DNA of 18,408 nucleotides from Thioalkalivibrio nitratireducens (GCA_011390385.1 JAABSN010000060.1:1-18408); one strand, 5' to 3'; counted from the stretch's first letter, positions 1-5,561 are shown. Program-made: numbers and translations. Notes: generated by a model not told the origin, from the letters alone.

Positions 1-325
1 CGACGAGAGACGAACCCGATGCAACCCTGGTCGGTTCCCCCGGTGCGCGCCGCAGCAAATGCCACCCAAACCAGATCAGATACAGGCCACCGAGGTACTT
101 CACCAAGGTGAAGAACTCACCGAGCAGTTCGGCGACAACAGCCATTCCCACGAGTTCCAAGGTCGCAAACAGCAGGTCGGCACAGACAATGCCGCCGCTC
201 ACCGCCACACCGTGACGGAATCCGTTCGCACTCGCGCGAGCGACGACCAGCAACACGCTGGCGCTCGGGAGTGCGGCCAAGGCCATCAGAACCGCAAACA
301 GCGAGATGAGCTGATACACGTCCAT
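1..325 (-). CDS. LysE/RhtB family amino-acid exporter, 5' part (cut by window edge)
   Basis: Reading the minus strand from an ATG at 325 gives 108 codons without a stop before the window edge, so only the N-terminal half is present. The protein opens with a hydrophobic helix (MDVYQLISLFAVLMALAALP). It continues with VARASANGFRHGVAVSGGIVC-like residues and an aromatic helix ending YLGGLYLIWFGWHLLRR. This order matches LysE/RhtB translocators, inner-membrane exporters of about 200 residues with six helices that export amino acids and similar small metabolites. The substrate cannot be told. No strong ribosome binding site is visible before the ATG. The gene lies on the same strand as the toxin-antitoxin block but is separated from it by a palindromic element. 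Family assignment is fairly sure; the start is less so. Confidence 0.8.
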   Translation of the reverse strand, partial: MDVYQLISLFAVLMALAALPSASVLLVVARASANGFRHGVAVSGGIVCADLLFATLELVGMAVVAELLGEFFTLVKYLGGLYLIWFGWHLLRRAPGEPTRVASGSSLV

Positions 326-350
326 CGCCTATCGGGCCCCTGATCCTGAG

Positions 351-501
351 TTTCCTGTGGACAGTACACCCATTTTTGCCGAGGCTCACCTGCGCGGCAT
401 GATCGGGTCGTCTGCCGGGGCGGAAAGAATTCACGTTGAGCGGGTTGAGCCGTGTTGCTGCCGCCGCGTGGCGGCGGTATCGGTGTACTGACCCCGGAAA
501 A
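351..501. repeat. MITE-like element with about 20-bp imperfect terminal inverted repeats
   Basis: The left end (351-371) reads TTTCCTGTGGACAGTACACC and the reverse complement of the right end (482-501) reads TTTTCCGGGGTCAGTACACC, so the ends form imperfect terminal inverted repeats. The interior holds a short GC-rich hairpin near 460-478 (CCGCCGCGTGGCGG) and no credible gene. The ends match the palindrome at 5452-5516, and the first 55 bp align closely with 3939-3990, so this is a dispersed repeat family. It lies between the exporter start and the hepT stop. Whether it is a mobile MITE or a REP-type element tied to a Y1 (RAYT) transposase cannot be decided here. Confidence 0.6.
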
Positions 502-567
502 GGCCAGCCATACGTTCGGCGGGCAGCTGCAATGGCGAACCACCACAACTCCATGCCGGTGTGACCG

Positions 568-1041
568 TCAGATTGGTGGCAGAGCCATTTTCTGCTCGAT
601 TCGCCGCAGGATGGCCATGACATCGTCTACTGACTGGAACGCCACATTGAGCAGCGCGGCGTTCTTGTCGGGGTCGTCAGGGTAGTCATGGGAAAAGCGG
701 TTCCGAATCGCTCGGAGGCGCTGCCACTGTTCGCTGCTTTGGAGAAAACCCAGCTTCTCCAGGCGGTTCAGCTTGTCGATCATCGGCCTGTCTTCGAAAG
801 GCTCCTGGAGAACACGCAGCACGGCCGGTAGCAGCCGAGCGCCGATGGCGTCCTGAAGCCTGCCGAAGCGCAGCACGAACTGATCGAGATCCTGAACGGC
901 GTCGTCGTCCAGAGTGGCGAGCTGGCTGCCCGACAGTGGAAGCTTGCCCTCCAGGGAGGACATGGCATGCCTCAGGTGATGAGCGTGCCGCTGACACTGT
1001 CGCCAGGCATCTGCCAGCTGCTGTGCTGCTGCGTCGGTCAC
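568..1041 (-). CDS. hepT: HepT-like HEPN ribonuclease toxin
   Basis: This 157-residue, helix-rich protein carries the HEPN catalytic motif RX4HXY as RNRFSHDY at residues 113-120 (Arg113, His118, Tyr120). That motif defines HepT/HEPN toxins, which act as RNases. In studied pairs the partner nucleotidyltransferase MntA silences HepT by adding AMP to the motif tyrosine, which is present here. The start is GTG at 1041; it overlaps the stop of the upstream mntA-like gene by 4 nt (GTGA), so translation is probably coupled. The length is slightly above the usual 130-145. No frameshift is seen. The function is inferred from the motif and partner and was not tested. Confidence 0.88.
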   Translation of the reverse strand: MTDAAAQQLADAWRQCQRHAHHLRHAMSSLEGKLPLSGSQLATLDDDAVQDLDQFVLRFGRLQDAIGARLLPAVLRVLQEPFEDRPMIDKLNRLEKLGFLQSSEQWQRLRAIRNRFSHDYPDDPDKNAALLNVAFQSVDDVMAILRRIEQKMALPPI

Positions 1042-1343
1042 AGCCTGACCCCCGTTCGTTCGGCGATGGCAAAGATCGGCGGGTGTTCGCCACGCCCCGG
1101 ATAGTCCACGAGCAGGTCGATCTTCTGCTCGCCGATCGCCTGCTGAACTTGCACCTGAAAACGGATTTCCGCGTTGACGATCTCTTCCGGGTCGGTGATC
1201 TGAGTTTCAATCAGCAGGTCGATATCGCCGCCACGCGCCGTGTCGTCAGCACGCGACCCGAACAGGATAACGCGCGCCTCCGGCCCGAAGCAGTCGAGGG
1301 CGGCTTGCCTGATGACTCGGTGCTGCTGTGCTGTCAGGCGCAT
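1038..1343 (-). CDS. mntA: MntA-like minimal nucleotidyltransferase antitoxin
   Basis: This 101-residue protein has the minimal nucleotidyltransferase core: GSRADDTARGGDID at residues 29-42 (Gly29, Ser30, Asp40, Asp42) and a third acidic residue in KIDLLVDYPG (Asp76). MntA antitoxins of this type use ATP to AMPylate the cognate HepT and block its RNase. I chose ATG 1343 over a longer frame reaching 1433 because AGGAG stands 6 nt upstream of it and the protein then begins at the fold boundary. The spacing between the GS pair and the DxD is nine residues; the related gene at 2631-3212 has ten. The gene overlaps hepT by 4 nt and the two form one operon. Confidence 0.87.
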   Translation of the reverse strand: MRLTAQQHRVIRQAALDCFGPEARVILFGSRADDTARGGDIDLLIETQITDPEEIVNAEIRFQVQVQQAIGEQKIDLLVDYPGRGEHPPIFAIAERTGVRL

Positions 1344-1526
1344 CGAAATCTCCTGAACGGTGAGGCATGACAGCAGCTTAGCACAGGCCCGGAACGCCTC
1401 ACGCCGGCCGTTACTCCTGGAGATTCCATCCACGTGGAACCTTCCCGGGGAAAGGGCCGGTGCTCGAAAGCTCTGGGCATCCCGGCTCCTGACCCCGAAA
1501 CGGGGTCGCCGTGGGCGGTTCTGAGA
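1344..1526. other. Intergenic gap with short hairpin
   Basis: This gap between the DUF2283 gene and mntA has no credible gene. The mntA ribosome binding site (AGGAG on the minus strand) lies just beside 1343. A perfect 7-bp inverted repeat with a 3-nt loop (GACCCCG AAA CGGGGTC) at 1491-1507 lies 20 bp past the DUF2283 stop. It could end or slow transcription from upstream, but no T-run follows it, so a true intrinsic terminator is not supported. Confidence 0.45.
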
Positions 1527-1724
1527 TTACGCCGCGATTCCTTCGACGACGAGATGTTTCACGTCCGTGCGCTGGCTGGCGTGCTCGAAGGTCATCGCGC
1601 AGATATGCCCACCGGCATCCAGGTCGAACACGGTGTTTTCGTCAAGATCCCGAGTCTCGACAACGTCGCCTGCCCGAAACTCGATGTAAAGCGTATCCGT
1701 GTCTTCGAAATAGCTGACCTTCAT
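1527..1724 (-). CDS. DUF2283 family protein
   Basis: This 65-residue protein reads MKVSYFEDTDTLYIEFR and then an acidic stretch with ETRDLDENTVFDLDAGGHI, the usual layout of small DUF2283 proteins. Their biochemical role is not established; many are encoded right after small DUF4258-like proteins, a setting that suggests a toxin-antitoxin pair. ATG 1724 is chosen because the family begins exactly there; the longer frame to 1826 is the neighbour read out of frame. Its ATG overlaps the stop of the upstream partial reading frame (ATGA), so it was once, and may still be, translationally coupled to it. Confidence 0.8.
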   Translation of the reverse strand: MKVSYFEDTDTLYIEFRAGDVVETRDLDENTVFDLDAGGHICAMTFEHASQRTDVKHLVVEGIAA

Positions 1725-1846
1725 GGCTTGAATCCTCGATCGAAAAACGCGTTGTGCACCGTCTCGCCGTCGGGCAACAAAACCACGCGCAGGTAGCGAT
1801 TCTCCTTCTCGGCGATCCGCGCCCACCGCCGGATGAGGAAATCATT
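1721..1846 (-). pseudogene. 3' remnant of a DUF4258-like gene (putative partner of DUF2283)
   Basis: About 40 codons ending RVVLLPDGETVHNAFFDRGFKP then TGA look like the C-terminal strands of small DUF4258-like proteins, often the partner gene of DUF2283. I see no start codon in frame that would give a whole protein. Upstream of about 1846 the frame merges into the end of the pRiA4b-family gene, read in another frame, so the 5' part appears lost. The stop overlaps the DUF2283 start by 4 nt, which is what one expects of the tail of a real operon partner. Family assignment is from memory of the C-terminal pattern and is moderate. Confidence 0.5.
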
Positions 1847-2450
1847 CCTCTCCGAAAGCGAGCTTCCACCGTCGCTTGGGATTATCGAAACGCACGTCTG
1901 AAGCCTTGAAGATCTCCGGCCCCCAACCCTTTGGAACCCAGTTACGGAGGTCCTCGTGATCCGGGTGCTTCGGATCCAGGAGGGCCTCGACCAGGTTCTC
2001 GTAACCCCAAACCCCTCCGCAGTCTTCCGGTGGGCAGGCGCGGGCACCCGCCAGGCATTGTGGATAGCGCTGTCCCTTGATGCGTGGCTCGACTCCGACG
2101 AGTGTGATGCGGTGCTTCCAGCCATCACCGAAGTCGTAGTCGTAATCGAAGGTCTGGCCCGCCTCCTCGATCAATTCGATCACGCCGACGGCCCAACCGG
2201 GAAGCGTCACCCTGCCCGTACCGAATCCTTCGTCGTCCGGTATGCCGATGGGGAGCAGCTGCCCGCTCTCCGGTTCGGCGACCTGGAACTCGTGCAGGTG
2301 ATAATCCTCCCAGCCCATCGCGTCCTGGATCGCGACGTGCAGATCCCAGAACGAATAACTGGCCGAGACCAGGATCTCCCGCCAGATCGGGGGCTCAATG
2401 CCGAGAAGCTCGAGCCGGAAGCGGAACACGTCACGTCGCTGGTTGGCCAC
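1842..2450 (-). CDS. Plasmid pRiA4b ORF-3 family protein
   Basis: The 202-residue product shows the pRiA4b ORF-3 family hallmarks in order: FRLELLGIEPPIWREI near the N-terminus, SFWDLHVAIQDAMGWEDYHLHEF at 33-55, YDFGDGWKHRITL at 105-117 and CPPEDCGGVWGYENL at 139-153. The family is widespread on plasmids and in accessory DNA; no biochemical function is firmly known. I favour GTG 2450 because AGGA stands 6 nt upstream and family members start close to this point. A TTG at 2507 in the same frame is the alternative. The gene stands alone between two broken toxin-antitoxin pairs, and its 3' end abuts the remnant at 1721-1846. Confidence 0.85.
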   Translation of the reverse strand: MANQRRDVFRFRLELLGIEPPIWREILVSASYSFWDLHVAIQDAMGWEDYHLHEFQVAEPESGQLLPIGIPDDEGFGTGRVTLPGWAVGVIELIEEAGQTFDYDYDFGDGWKHRITLVGVEPRIKGQRYPQCLAGARACPPEDCGGVWGYENLVEALLDPKHPDHEDLRNWVPKGWGPEIFKASDVRFDNPKRRWKLAFGEE

Positions 2451-2513
2451 TGCTCGTCCTAGTCCTTTGTCGGAAAAGCGGACGGTGCCATCACTGCCTT
2501 GCGGCAATCAAGC

Positions 2514-2539
2514 GCGCTGTGTGGGCATGGACACAGCGC
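2514..2539. repeat. 9-bp inverted repeat (hairpin)
   Basis: GCGCTGTGT and ACACAGCGC form a perfect 9-bp stem with an 8-nt loop. It lies 18 bp beyond the stop of the truncated HEPN frame on the minus strand and before the pRiA4b gene. It may act as a terminator-like structure, but no T-run follows it on the minus strand. Confidence 0.5.
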
Positions 2540-2557
2540 CGGGGTCGCTTTTCGCGC

Positions 2558-2644
2558 CTACTCTTTGGATAGTAGCCGCCCGATCATGGTCGCATCCGGC
2601 CCGACCTTCTCCAGACTGATGCCAACAAGATTATCCAGGCTCAT
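2558..2644 (-). pseudogene. Truncated HEPN-domain toxin gene (first 28 codons only)
   Basis: An ATG at 2644 overlaps the last 14 nt of the nucleotidyltransferase gene and opens MSLDNLVGISLEKVGPDATM, then IGRLLSKE and a stop. This matches, as far as I recall, the N-terminus of HEPN proteins of about 140 residues encoded directly after winged-helix nucleotidyltransferases. Those proteins continue after the RLL with a helical bundle. Here the similarity ends at RLL and a stop follows three codons later, so the body with the catalytic RX4-6H motif is missing. The nucleotidyltransferase would therefore be an orphan antitoxin. The match rests on family memory and gene position, without a database search. 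Confidence 0.6.
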
Positions 2645-3212
2645 GCCCACTCCCGATCACATCCATGCGCGGCTTTGTCATCACTTCCATGACAAAGGCG
2701 TCCCTTGCATTCATCATTCGCGTCCATTCCTCCCGGCGGTAGATTTTCGGATTCACCTCGCGGCCCAGCGTTTCCTGCACGGGATGGAGCGCGCCGACCA
2801 CCTCGGCGAACCCCGCGTCACCGATGATCAGCAGGTCGATATCGCTGGCCGCCGTCTCCCTGCCGCTGGCCACGGAACCAAAGACAAAGGCCCGAACGAT
2901 CTTCCCTGCCAGCGGCTCAAGCGCACGGTGGATCACCTCGGTCAAGCCGAACGTCTTTTTGACGATGCCCAGCAGCTCACTGTAGATGGGGCACTGCGGG
3001 TTGGCCTGATAATGGTGCTGGTTGCCAATTCGGTTCATGCGCAGGATACCTGCCGCCAGCATCCGGTCCAGCTCCCGCTTGATGGTGGCCACCCCCATCC
3101 CCGTCAGACGCAGGATTTCCTTGGTGTAGAAAGTCCGCTCCGGCTGGCCGTACAACAGGCCCAGCACCTTTTGCTGGGTCTCGGTAAACAGGGCATCACT
3201 GAGCTGGCTCAC
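2631..3212 (-). CDS. Winged-helix nucleotidyltransferase (MNT-type antitoxin/autorepressor)
   Basis: The 193-residue product has an N-terminal winged helix (residues 5-70, ALFTETQQKVLGLLYGQPE to GNQHHYQANP) and a C-terminal nucleotidyltransferase domain with FGSVASGRETAASDIDLLI at 111-129, a GSX10DXD motif. Such fusions pair with HEPN toxins: the NTase domain can modify the toxin and the winged helix can bind DNA. The open frame reaches a GTG at 3257, but that codon lies inside the promoter described at 3231-3274. GTG 3212 puts the start at the family's usual N-terminus with a leader of about 27 nt. A GTG at 3236 is also possible. Its toxin partner is broken just downstream. Confidence 0.83.
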   Translation of the reverse strand: MSQLSDALFTETQQKVLGLLYGQPERTFYTKEILRLTGMGVATIKRELDRMLAAGILRMNRIGNQHHYQANPQCPIYSELLGIVKKTFGLTEVIHRALEPLAGKIVRAFVFGSVASGRETAASDIDLLIIGDAGFAEVVGALHPVQETLGREVNPKIYRREEWTRMMNARDAFVMEVMTKPRMDVIGSGHEPG

Positions 3213-3230
3213 GGCGGTCCGACCTAGATC

Positions 3231-3274
3231 GTTCACTTTTGATGAACCATAGTTCACTATAGATGAACTATCAA
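3231..3274 (-). promoter_or_regulatory. Promoter with two operator-like 17-bp palindromes
   Basis: On the minus strand a -35 box TTGATA (3274-3269) is followed by exactly 17 bp and a -10 box TATGGT (3251-3246). The 17-bp spacer (3252-3268) is itself an imperfect palindrome, GTTCATCTATAGTGAAC. A near copy, GTTCATCAAAAGTGAAC, lies at 3231-3247 over the expected transcription start. The copies are 21 bp apart, two helical turns, so two dimers would sit on the same face. The winged-helix protein encoded downstream is the obvious candidate repressor; that link is inference. Confidence 0.65.
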
Positions 3275-3281
3275 GCCGCGG

Positions 3282-3299
3282 TTTTCCGGGGACAGCCCC
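3282..3299. repeat. Copy of the GGGGACAG repeat core, left of hicAB
   Basis: TTTTCCGGGGACAGCCCC shares a perfect 13-bp core (TTTCCGGGGACAG) in the same orientation with 3940-3952. The two copies flank the hicA-hicB pair as direct repeats about 657 bp apart. The core also matches the ends of 351-501 and 5452-5516. Confidence 0.55.
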
Positions 3300-3314
3300 A
3301 CGAGAGGGAGGTCG

Positions 3315-3638
3315 TCAGCCGGCGAGCTTGGCACTCGCCAGCCGGTTCAGGCTGATGTTCTGTTCAGCCGCCTGCAACACGAGCTTGCGATGCAGCTCCG
3401 CCGGAATACGCACACGGAATTCACCGCTGTACTCCCTCTCCGCGAGCGCAGCCGGAGGGGTTTCGCCGGCTTCTGCCATGTCCGCGACGACCTCGGCAAC
3501 CAGGGCCCGGATGCCGGCAAGGGCCGCCTCGGGTGTATCTGCAAGCCAGCTCAACGAGGGGAACTCCGCACAAAGACCGACGTGTTCCCCATCCTCGGGC
3601 GACCACGTTACGCGATAGGTGTAGTGATCGGGTTTCAT
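3315..3638 (-). CDS. hicB: HicB family antitoxin
   Basis: This 107-residue protein has the HicB arrangement. The N-terminal partial RNase H-like domain (residues 4-60) has YRVTWSPEDGEHVGLCAEFPSL and then WLADTPEAALAGI. A C-terminal ribbon-helix-helix (about 73-107) reads FRVRIPAELHRKL and then NISLNRLASAKLAG. HicB binds and blocks the HicA mRNA interferase and, through its C-terminal DNA-binding part, represses the operon. Its ATG at 3638 overlaps the hicA stop by 4 nt (ATGA), giving toxin-first order as in most hicAB loci. No lesion is seen. Confidence 0.9.
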   Translation of the reverse strand: MKPDHYTYRVTWSPEDGEHVGLCAEFPSLSWLADTPEAALAGIRALVAEVVADMAEAGETPPAALAEREYSGEFRVRIPAELHRKLVLQAAEQNISLNRLASAKLAG

Positions 3639-3853
3639 GTCTGCTCGTCCAGCTTTTCAAGCGCCTTGAGTACCTGTCGGACCTGGTACGGCTTTGCCTT
3701 GTCGCCCGCCCGCTGAATGTTGATGCGAGGATCCCCCACCCATGGCGTCCGGAAGATCAGGTGACTGGTCCCCCTCTGCCTCGGCGGGCCGAAGTATTCC
3801 TCGCATACCTTGCGCAGGTCGGTGAATCGAACGTTCGACGGTTCCGTCCGCAT
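3635..3853 (-). CDS. hicA: HicA family mRNA interferase toxin
   Basis: The 72-residue product contains the HicA core: VRFTDLRKVCEEYFG, then GTSHLIFRTPW with the expected catalytic His31, then GDPRINIQRAGDKAKPYQVRQVLKALEKL. HicA toxins are small RNases with a double-stranded-RNA-binding fold that cleave mRNA in a translation-independent way. ATG 3853 is the only AUG that fits, with a weak GAG 5 nt upstream. In the same frame, upstream codons read LATIRKIIEQ, which also look coding and resemble the N-terminus of longer homologues, but begin with CTG and lack a standard start. The gene is first in the operon with hicB. Confidence 0.88.
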   Translation of the reverse strand: MRTEPSNVRFTDLRKVCEEYFGPPRQRGTSHLIFRTPWVGDPRINIQRAGDKAKPYQVRQVLKALEKLDEQT

Positions 3854-3890
3854 TTGCTCGATGATCTTCCTGATCGTCGCCAGGGAAAAA

Positions 3891-3910
3891 TGGTTCCATT
3901 ATTGGAACCA
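3891..3910 (-). promoter_or_regulatory. Putative hicAB operator palindrome
   Basis: Two perfect 8-bp arms, TGGTTCCA and TGGAACCA, are separated by 4 bp, 38 bp upstream of the hicA ATG. A TTGACT that could serve as -35 lies just upstream on the minus strand (3919-3914). A convincing -10 is not visible. HicB proteins with a ribbon-helix-helix domain bind such palindromes, so this is the likely autoregulation site. Confidence 0.5.
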
Positions 3911-3938
3911 TTCAGTCAAGTCCCTGCGCAACGAACGC

Positions 3939-3990
3939 CTTTCCGGGGACAGTCCAGCCGTTTTATCCGAGACTCGCCTCCGCGGCATCC
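3939..3990. repeat. Partial copy of the dispersed repeat seen at 351-501
   Basis: From CTTTCCGGGGACAGTCC onward this stretch aligns with 350-403 along about 50 bp, including the shared CCGAG, CTC, CCT and CGCGGCAT blocks in the same order. The right half of the element is absent. It lies between hicA and parE, and its first 13 bp repeat those at 3283-3295. Confidence 0.55.
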
Positions 3991-4022
3991 GTATGTCCTA
4001 AGAACCACGCGCGGACTCGGGA

Positions 4023-4352
4023 TCATGGCCCGTCCGACTCCTGCATCCACGCCGGGATGTCTCGCTCCCCGTGCAGAATGCGCCAGACGTCGATGTGGTC
4101 GGCACGTTCGACGTAAAAGACGAGGTGGGGGTAATGTGGGAGGTGCCAATGACGCAGGCCCGGCAAGTTGAGTTCGTGGGCGTAGCGGGGTGAGCCGGTG
4201 GCGGGATGGCGGCTGATGTGGGCGTAGGCCTGCTGCAAGGCGTCGATGAAGCCGAGTGCTGCCGGTTCGGCACCCTCGGCGAGGTAGAAACCGACCGCGT
4301 CCTGGACGTCCCGTTGTGCTCGCTCGCGCGGGACGACGGGCTTGACGCTCAT
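4023..4352 (-). CDS. parE: ParE/RelE superfamily toxin
   Basis: This 109-residue protein has the ParE/RelE layout: an N-terminal helical hairpin (ERAQRDVQDAVGFYLAEGAEPAALGFIDALQQAYAHI), then HPATGSPRY, and a C-terminal sheet with HLVFYVERADHIDVWRILHGERDIP. ParE toxins usually poison DNA gyrase, while RelE members cleave mRNA at the ribosome; the ParD partner favours the ParE type. ATG 4352 starts 8 nt after the parD stop and has GGCGGG immediately upstream. No defect is seen. The actual target cannot be read from the sequence. Confidence 0.88.
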   Translation of the reverse strand: MSVKPVVPRERAQRDVQDAVGFYLAEGAEPAALGFIDALQQAYAHISRHPATGSPRYAHELNLPGLRHWHLPHYPHLVFYVERADHIDVWRILHGERDIPAWMQESDGP

Positions 4353-4360
4353 CCCGCCTG

Positions 4361-4624
4361 TCAGGCCTTGCGGCTGGGCTTGCCACCCGCCCGGGCGGTA
4401 CCGCGTACATGCTCACGCAAGCGGTCGAAGTACGCCTCGTTCACCGGTGCGGAGGGCGCCGATGATGCACCGGTGAGCAACAGGTTGCGCAGCTGCAAGC
4501 GATCCTGATCACGCCGGATCAGCTCGCGCACGTACTCGCTGCTGGTACCGTAGCCGCGATGGCTGACCTGCTCATCAACGAAGGCCTTGAGGCTTTCGGG
4601 CAGGGAAATGTTCATCGTGCTCAT
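4361..4624 (-). CDS. parD: ParD family antitoxin
   Basis: The 87-residue product starts MSTMNISLPESLKAFVDEQV and continues GYGTSSEYVRELIRRDQDR, a typical ribbon-helix-helix ParD N-terminus that dimerises and binds the operon's operator. Residues 45-87 form the flexible, toxin-binding tail. The gene precedes parE by 8 nt on the same strand, the standard antitoxin-first order. ATG 4624 is preferred because the ribbon-helix-helix begins right there. The protein represses its own promoter in studied relatives, which fits the direct repeats found just upstream. Confidence 0.9.
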   Translation of the reverse strand: MSTMNISLPESLKAFVDEQVSHRGYGTSSEYVRELIRRDQDRLQLRNLLLTGASSAPSAPVNEAYFDRLREHVRGTARAGGKPSRKA

Positions 4625-4630
4625 GGTCCA

Positions 4631-4660
4631 AGTCTAGGTCGCCTTGGCAAAATTTGGCAA
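4631..4660 (-). promoter_or_regulatory. Possible parDE promoter with direct repeats
   Basis: On the minus strand TTGCCA (4660-4655) and TAGACT (4636-4631) are 18 bp apart and could be -35 and -10. A direct repeat TTGCCAAA/TTTGCCAA lies in the -35 and spacer region (4643-4660), where ParD could bind. The expected start of transcription falls almost on the parD ATG, implying a very short or absent leader. The -10 is weak, so confidence is low. Confidence 0.3.
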
Positions 4661-4811
4661 GGGTCGAGGTTGCCCGCCTGCCCGCGCCTGGCAAGCCTCA
4701 CGCTCGCCTCGGCAACATGATCTGGTCGTCTGGAGCGCTGAAAAAATGCAGATCCGCGCCGCCACTGCGGAATATGCGGCGGTAATCGGCGCGGTCACGT
4801 ATCGTCCGACC

Positions 4812-5450
4812 ATGGCCGAGCCCAACCCGTCCGCACCGACTCTGTTGCTGCTCTCCGGCGGAATCGAGAGCGCCGCATTGCTGTACCAGCTCCGACAGCA
4901 GGCGGAGCCAGCGCATGCCCTTTGGGTCGACTATGGCCAGCGCAACGCCCGGCACGAACGAGACGCGGCCCGGTACCTGGCTGAAGACTGCGGCACCCCG
5001 CTGCATACGATGGATCTTTCCGGACTGCGTGCCAATTTCACTCGGGCTTCCGAGTGGGTGAGCCACGTGCCGCTACCGCAGCGCAATCTGGCCGTGCTTG
5101 CCCTTGCCGTGAACCTGGCCCAGCACATCGGGGCCCGGCGCATCCTGCTTGCACTGAATCGCGACGACCGGAAACACGGCCCCGGAAGCCGGCCCGAGTT
5201 CCTGCATGCCTTCACGAACCTGGTGGACACCCTGGTGCCCGGCCTGGAGGTTGTGGCGCCGCTGCACGACCTGGACAAATCGGAGGTGATCCGCGCCGCT
5301 GCACCCACCGGCATCGATTGGACCCGCACCTGGAGTTGCCTGCTCGGTCACCCCCGACATTGTGGCCGTTGCCCGCAATGCGAGGCGCGCCGGGCGGCCT
5401 TCGCCGCCGCCGGGATTGCCGATCCCACGGACTATCTCCACACCTCGTGA
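4812..5450 (+). CDS. QueC-like 7-cyano-7-deazaguanine synthase family protein
   Basis: This 212-residue protein has the PP-loop ATPase motif LLLLSGGIESAALLYQL at residues 11-27 and a QueC-type zinc knot, Cys176, Cys184, Cys187 and Cys190 (SCLLGHPRHCGRCPQC). QueC makes preQ0 from 7-carboxy-7-deazaguanine, ATP and ammonia in queuosine synthesis. The PP-loop reads SGGIES where QueC usually has SGGxDS, and the YPDCRPEF segment of canonical QueC appears here as GPGSRPEF. It may thus be a paralogue with a different substrate. ATG 4812 fits the family N-terminus; ATG 4746 is an alternative, and neither has a good ribosome binding site. It is divergent from parDE and has no other queuosine gene beside it. 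Confidence 0.78.
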   Translation: MAEPNPSAPTLLLLSGGIESAALLYQLRQQAEPAHALWVDYGQRNARHERDAARYLAEDCGTPLHTMDLSGLRANFTRASEWVSHVPLPQRNLAVLALAVNLAQHIGARRILLALNRDDRKHGPGSRPEFLHAFTNLVDTLVPGLEVVAPLHDLDKSEVIRAAAPTGIDWTRTWSCLLGHPRHCGRCPQCEARRAAFAAAGIADPTDYLHTS

Positions 5451-5451
5451 T

Positions 5452-5516
5452 CCTTTTACGGGGACAGTAAACCCGTGCGACTTCGTGTCGCACCGGTGTA
5501 CTGTCCCCGTAAAAGG
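5452..5516. repeat. Near-perfect 65-bp palindrome of the GGGGACAGTA family
   Basis: Outer arms of 18 bp (5452-5469 and 5499-5516) are perfectly complementary: CCTTTTACGGGGACAGTA against its reverse complement. An inner 7-bp stem (GTGCGAC/GTCGCAC) closes on a 5-nt loop. It starts 2 nt after the QueC-like stop and could fold in RNA to protect or end that transcript. The arms match the ends of 351-501, so I read it as a short member of the same repeat family more than a dedicated terminator. Confidence 0.75.
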
Positions 5517-5561
5517 CCGCGGTGTCGGCCTGTCCCTCGCTCTACCCAGACCCCGTGAGAC

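Noticed and set aside
1344..4022. Possible integron attC sites between the toxin-antitoxin modules
   Set aside because: By eye I found no paired RYYYAAC/GTTRRRY core sites with the usual palindromic layout in the gaps; only short hairpins and the GGGGACAG repeats are present.
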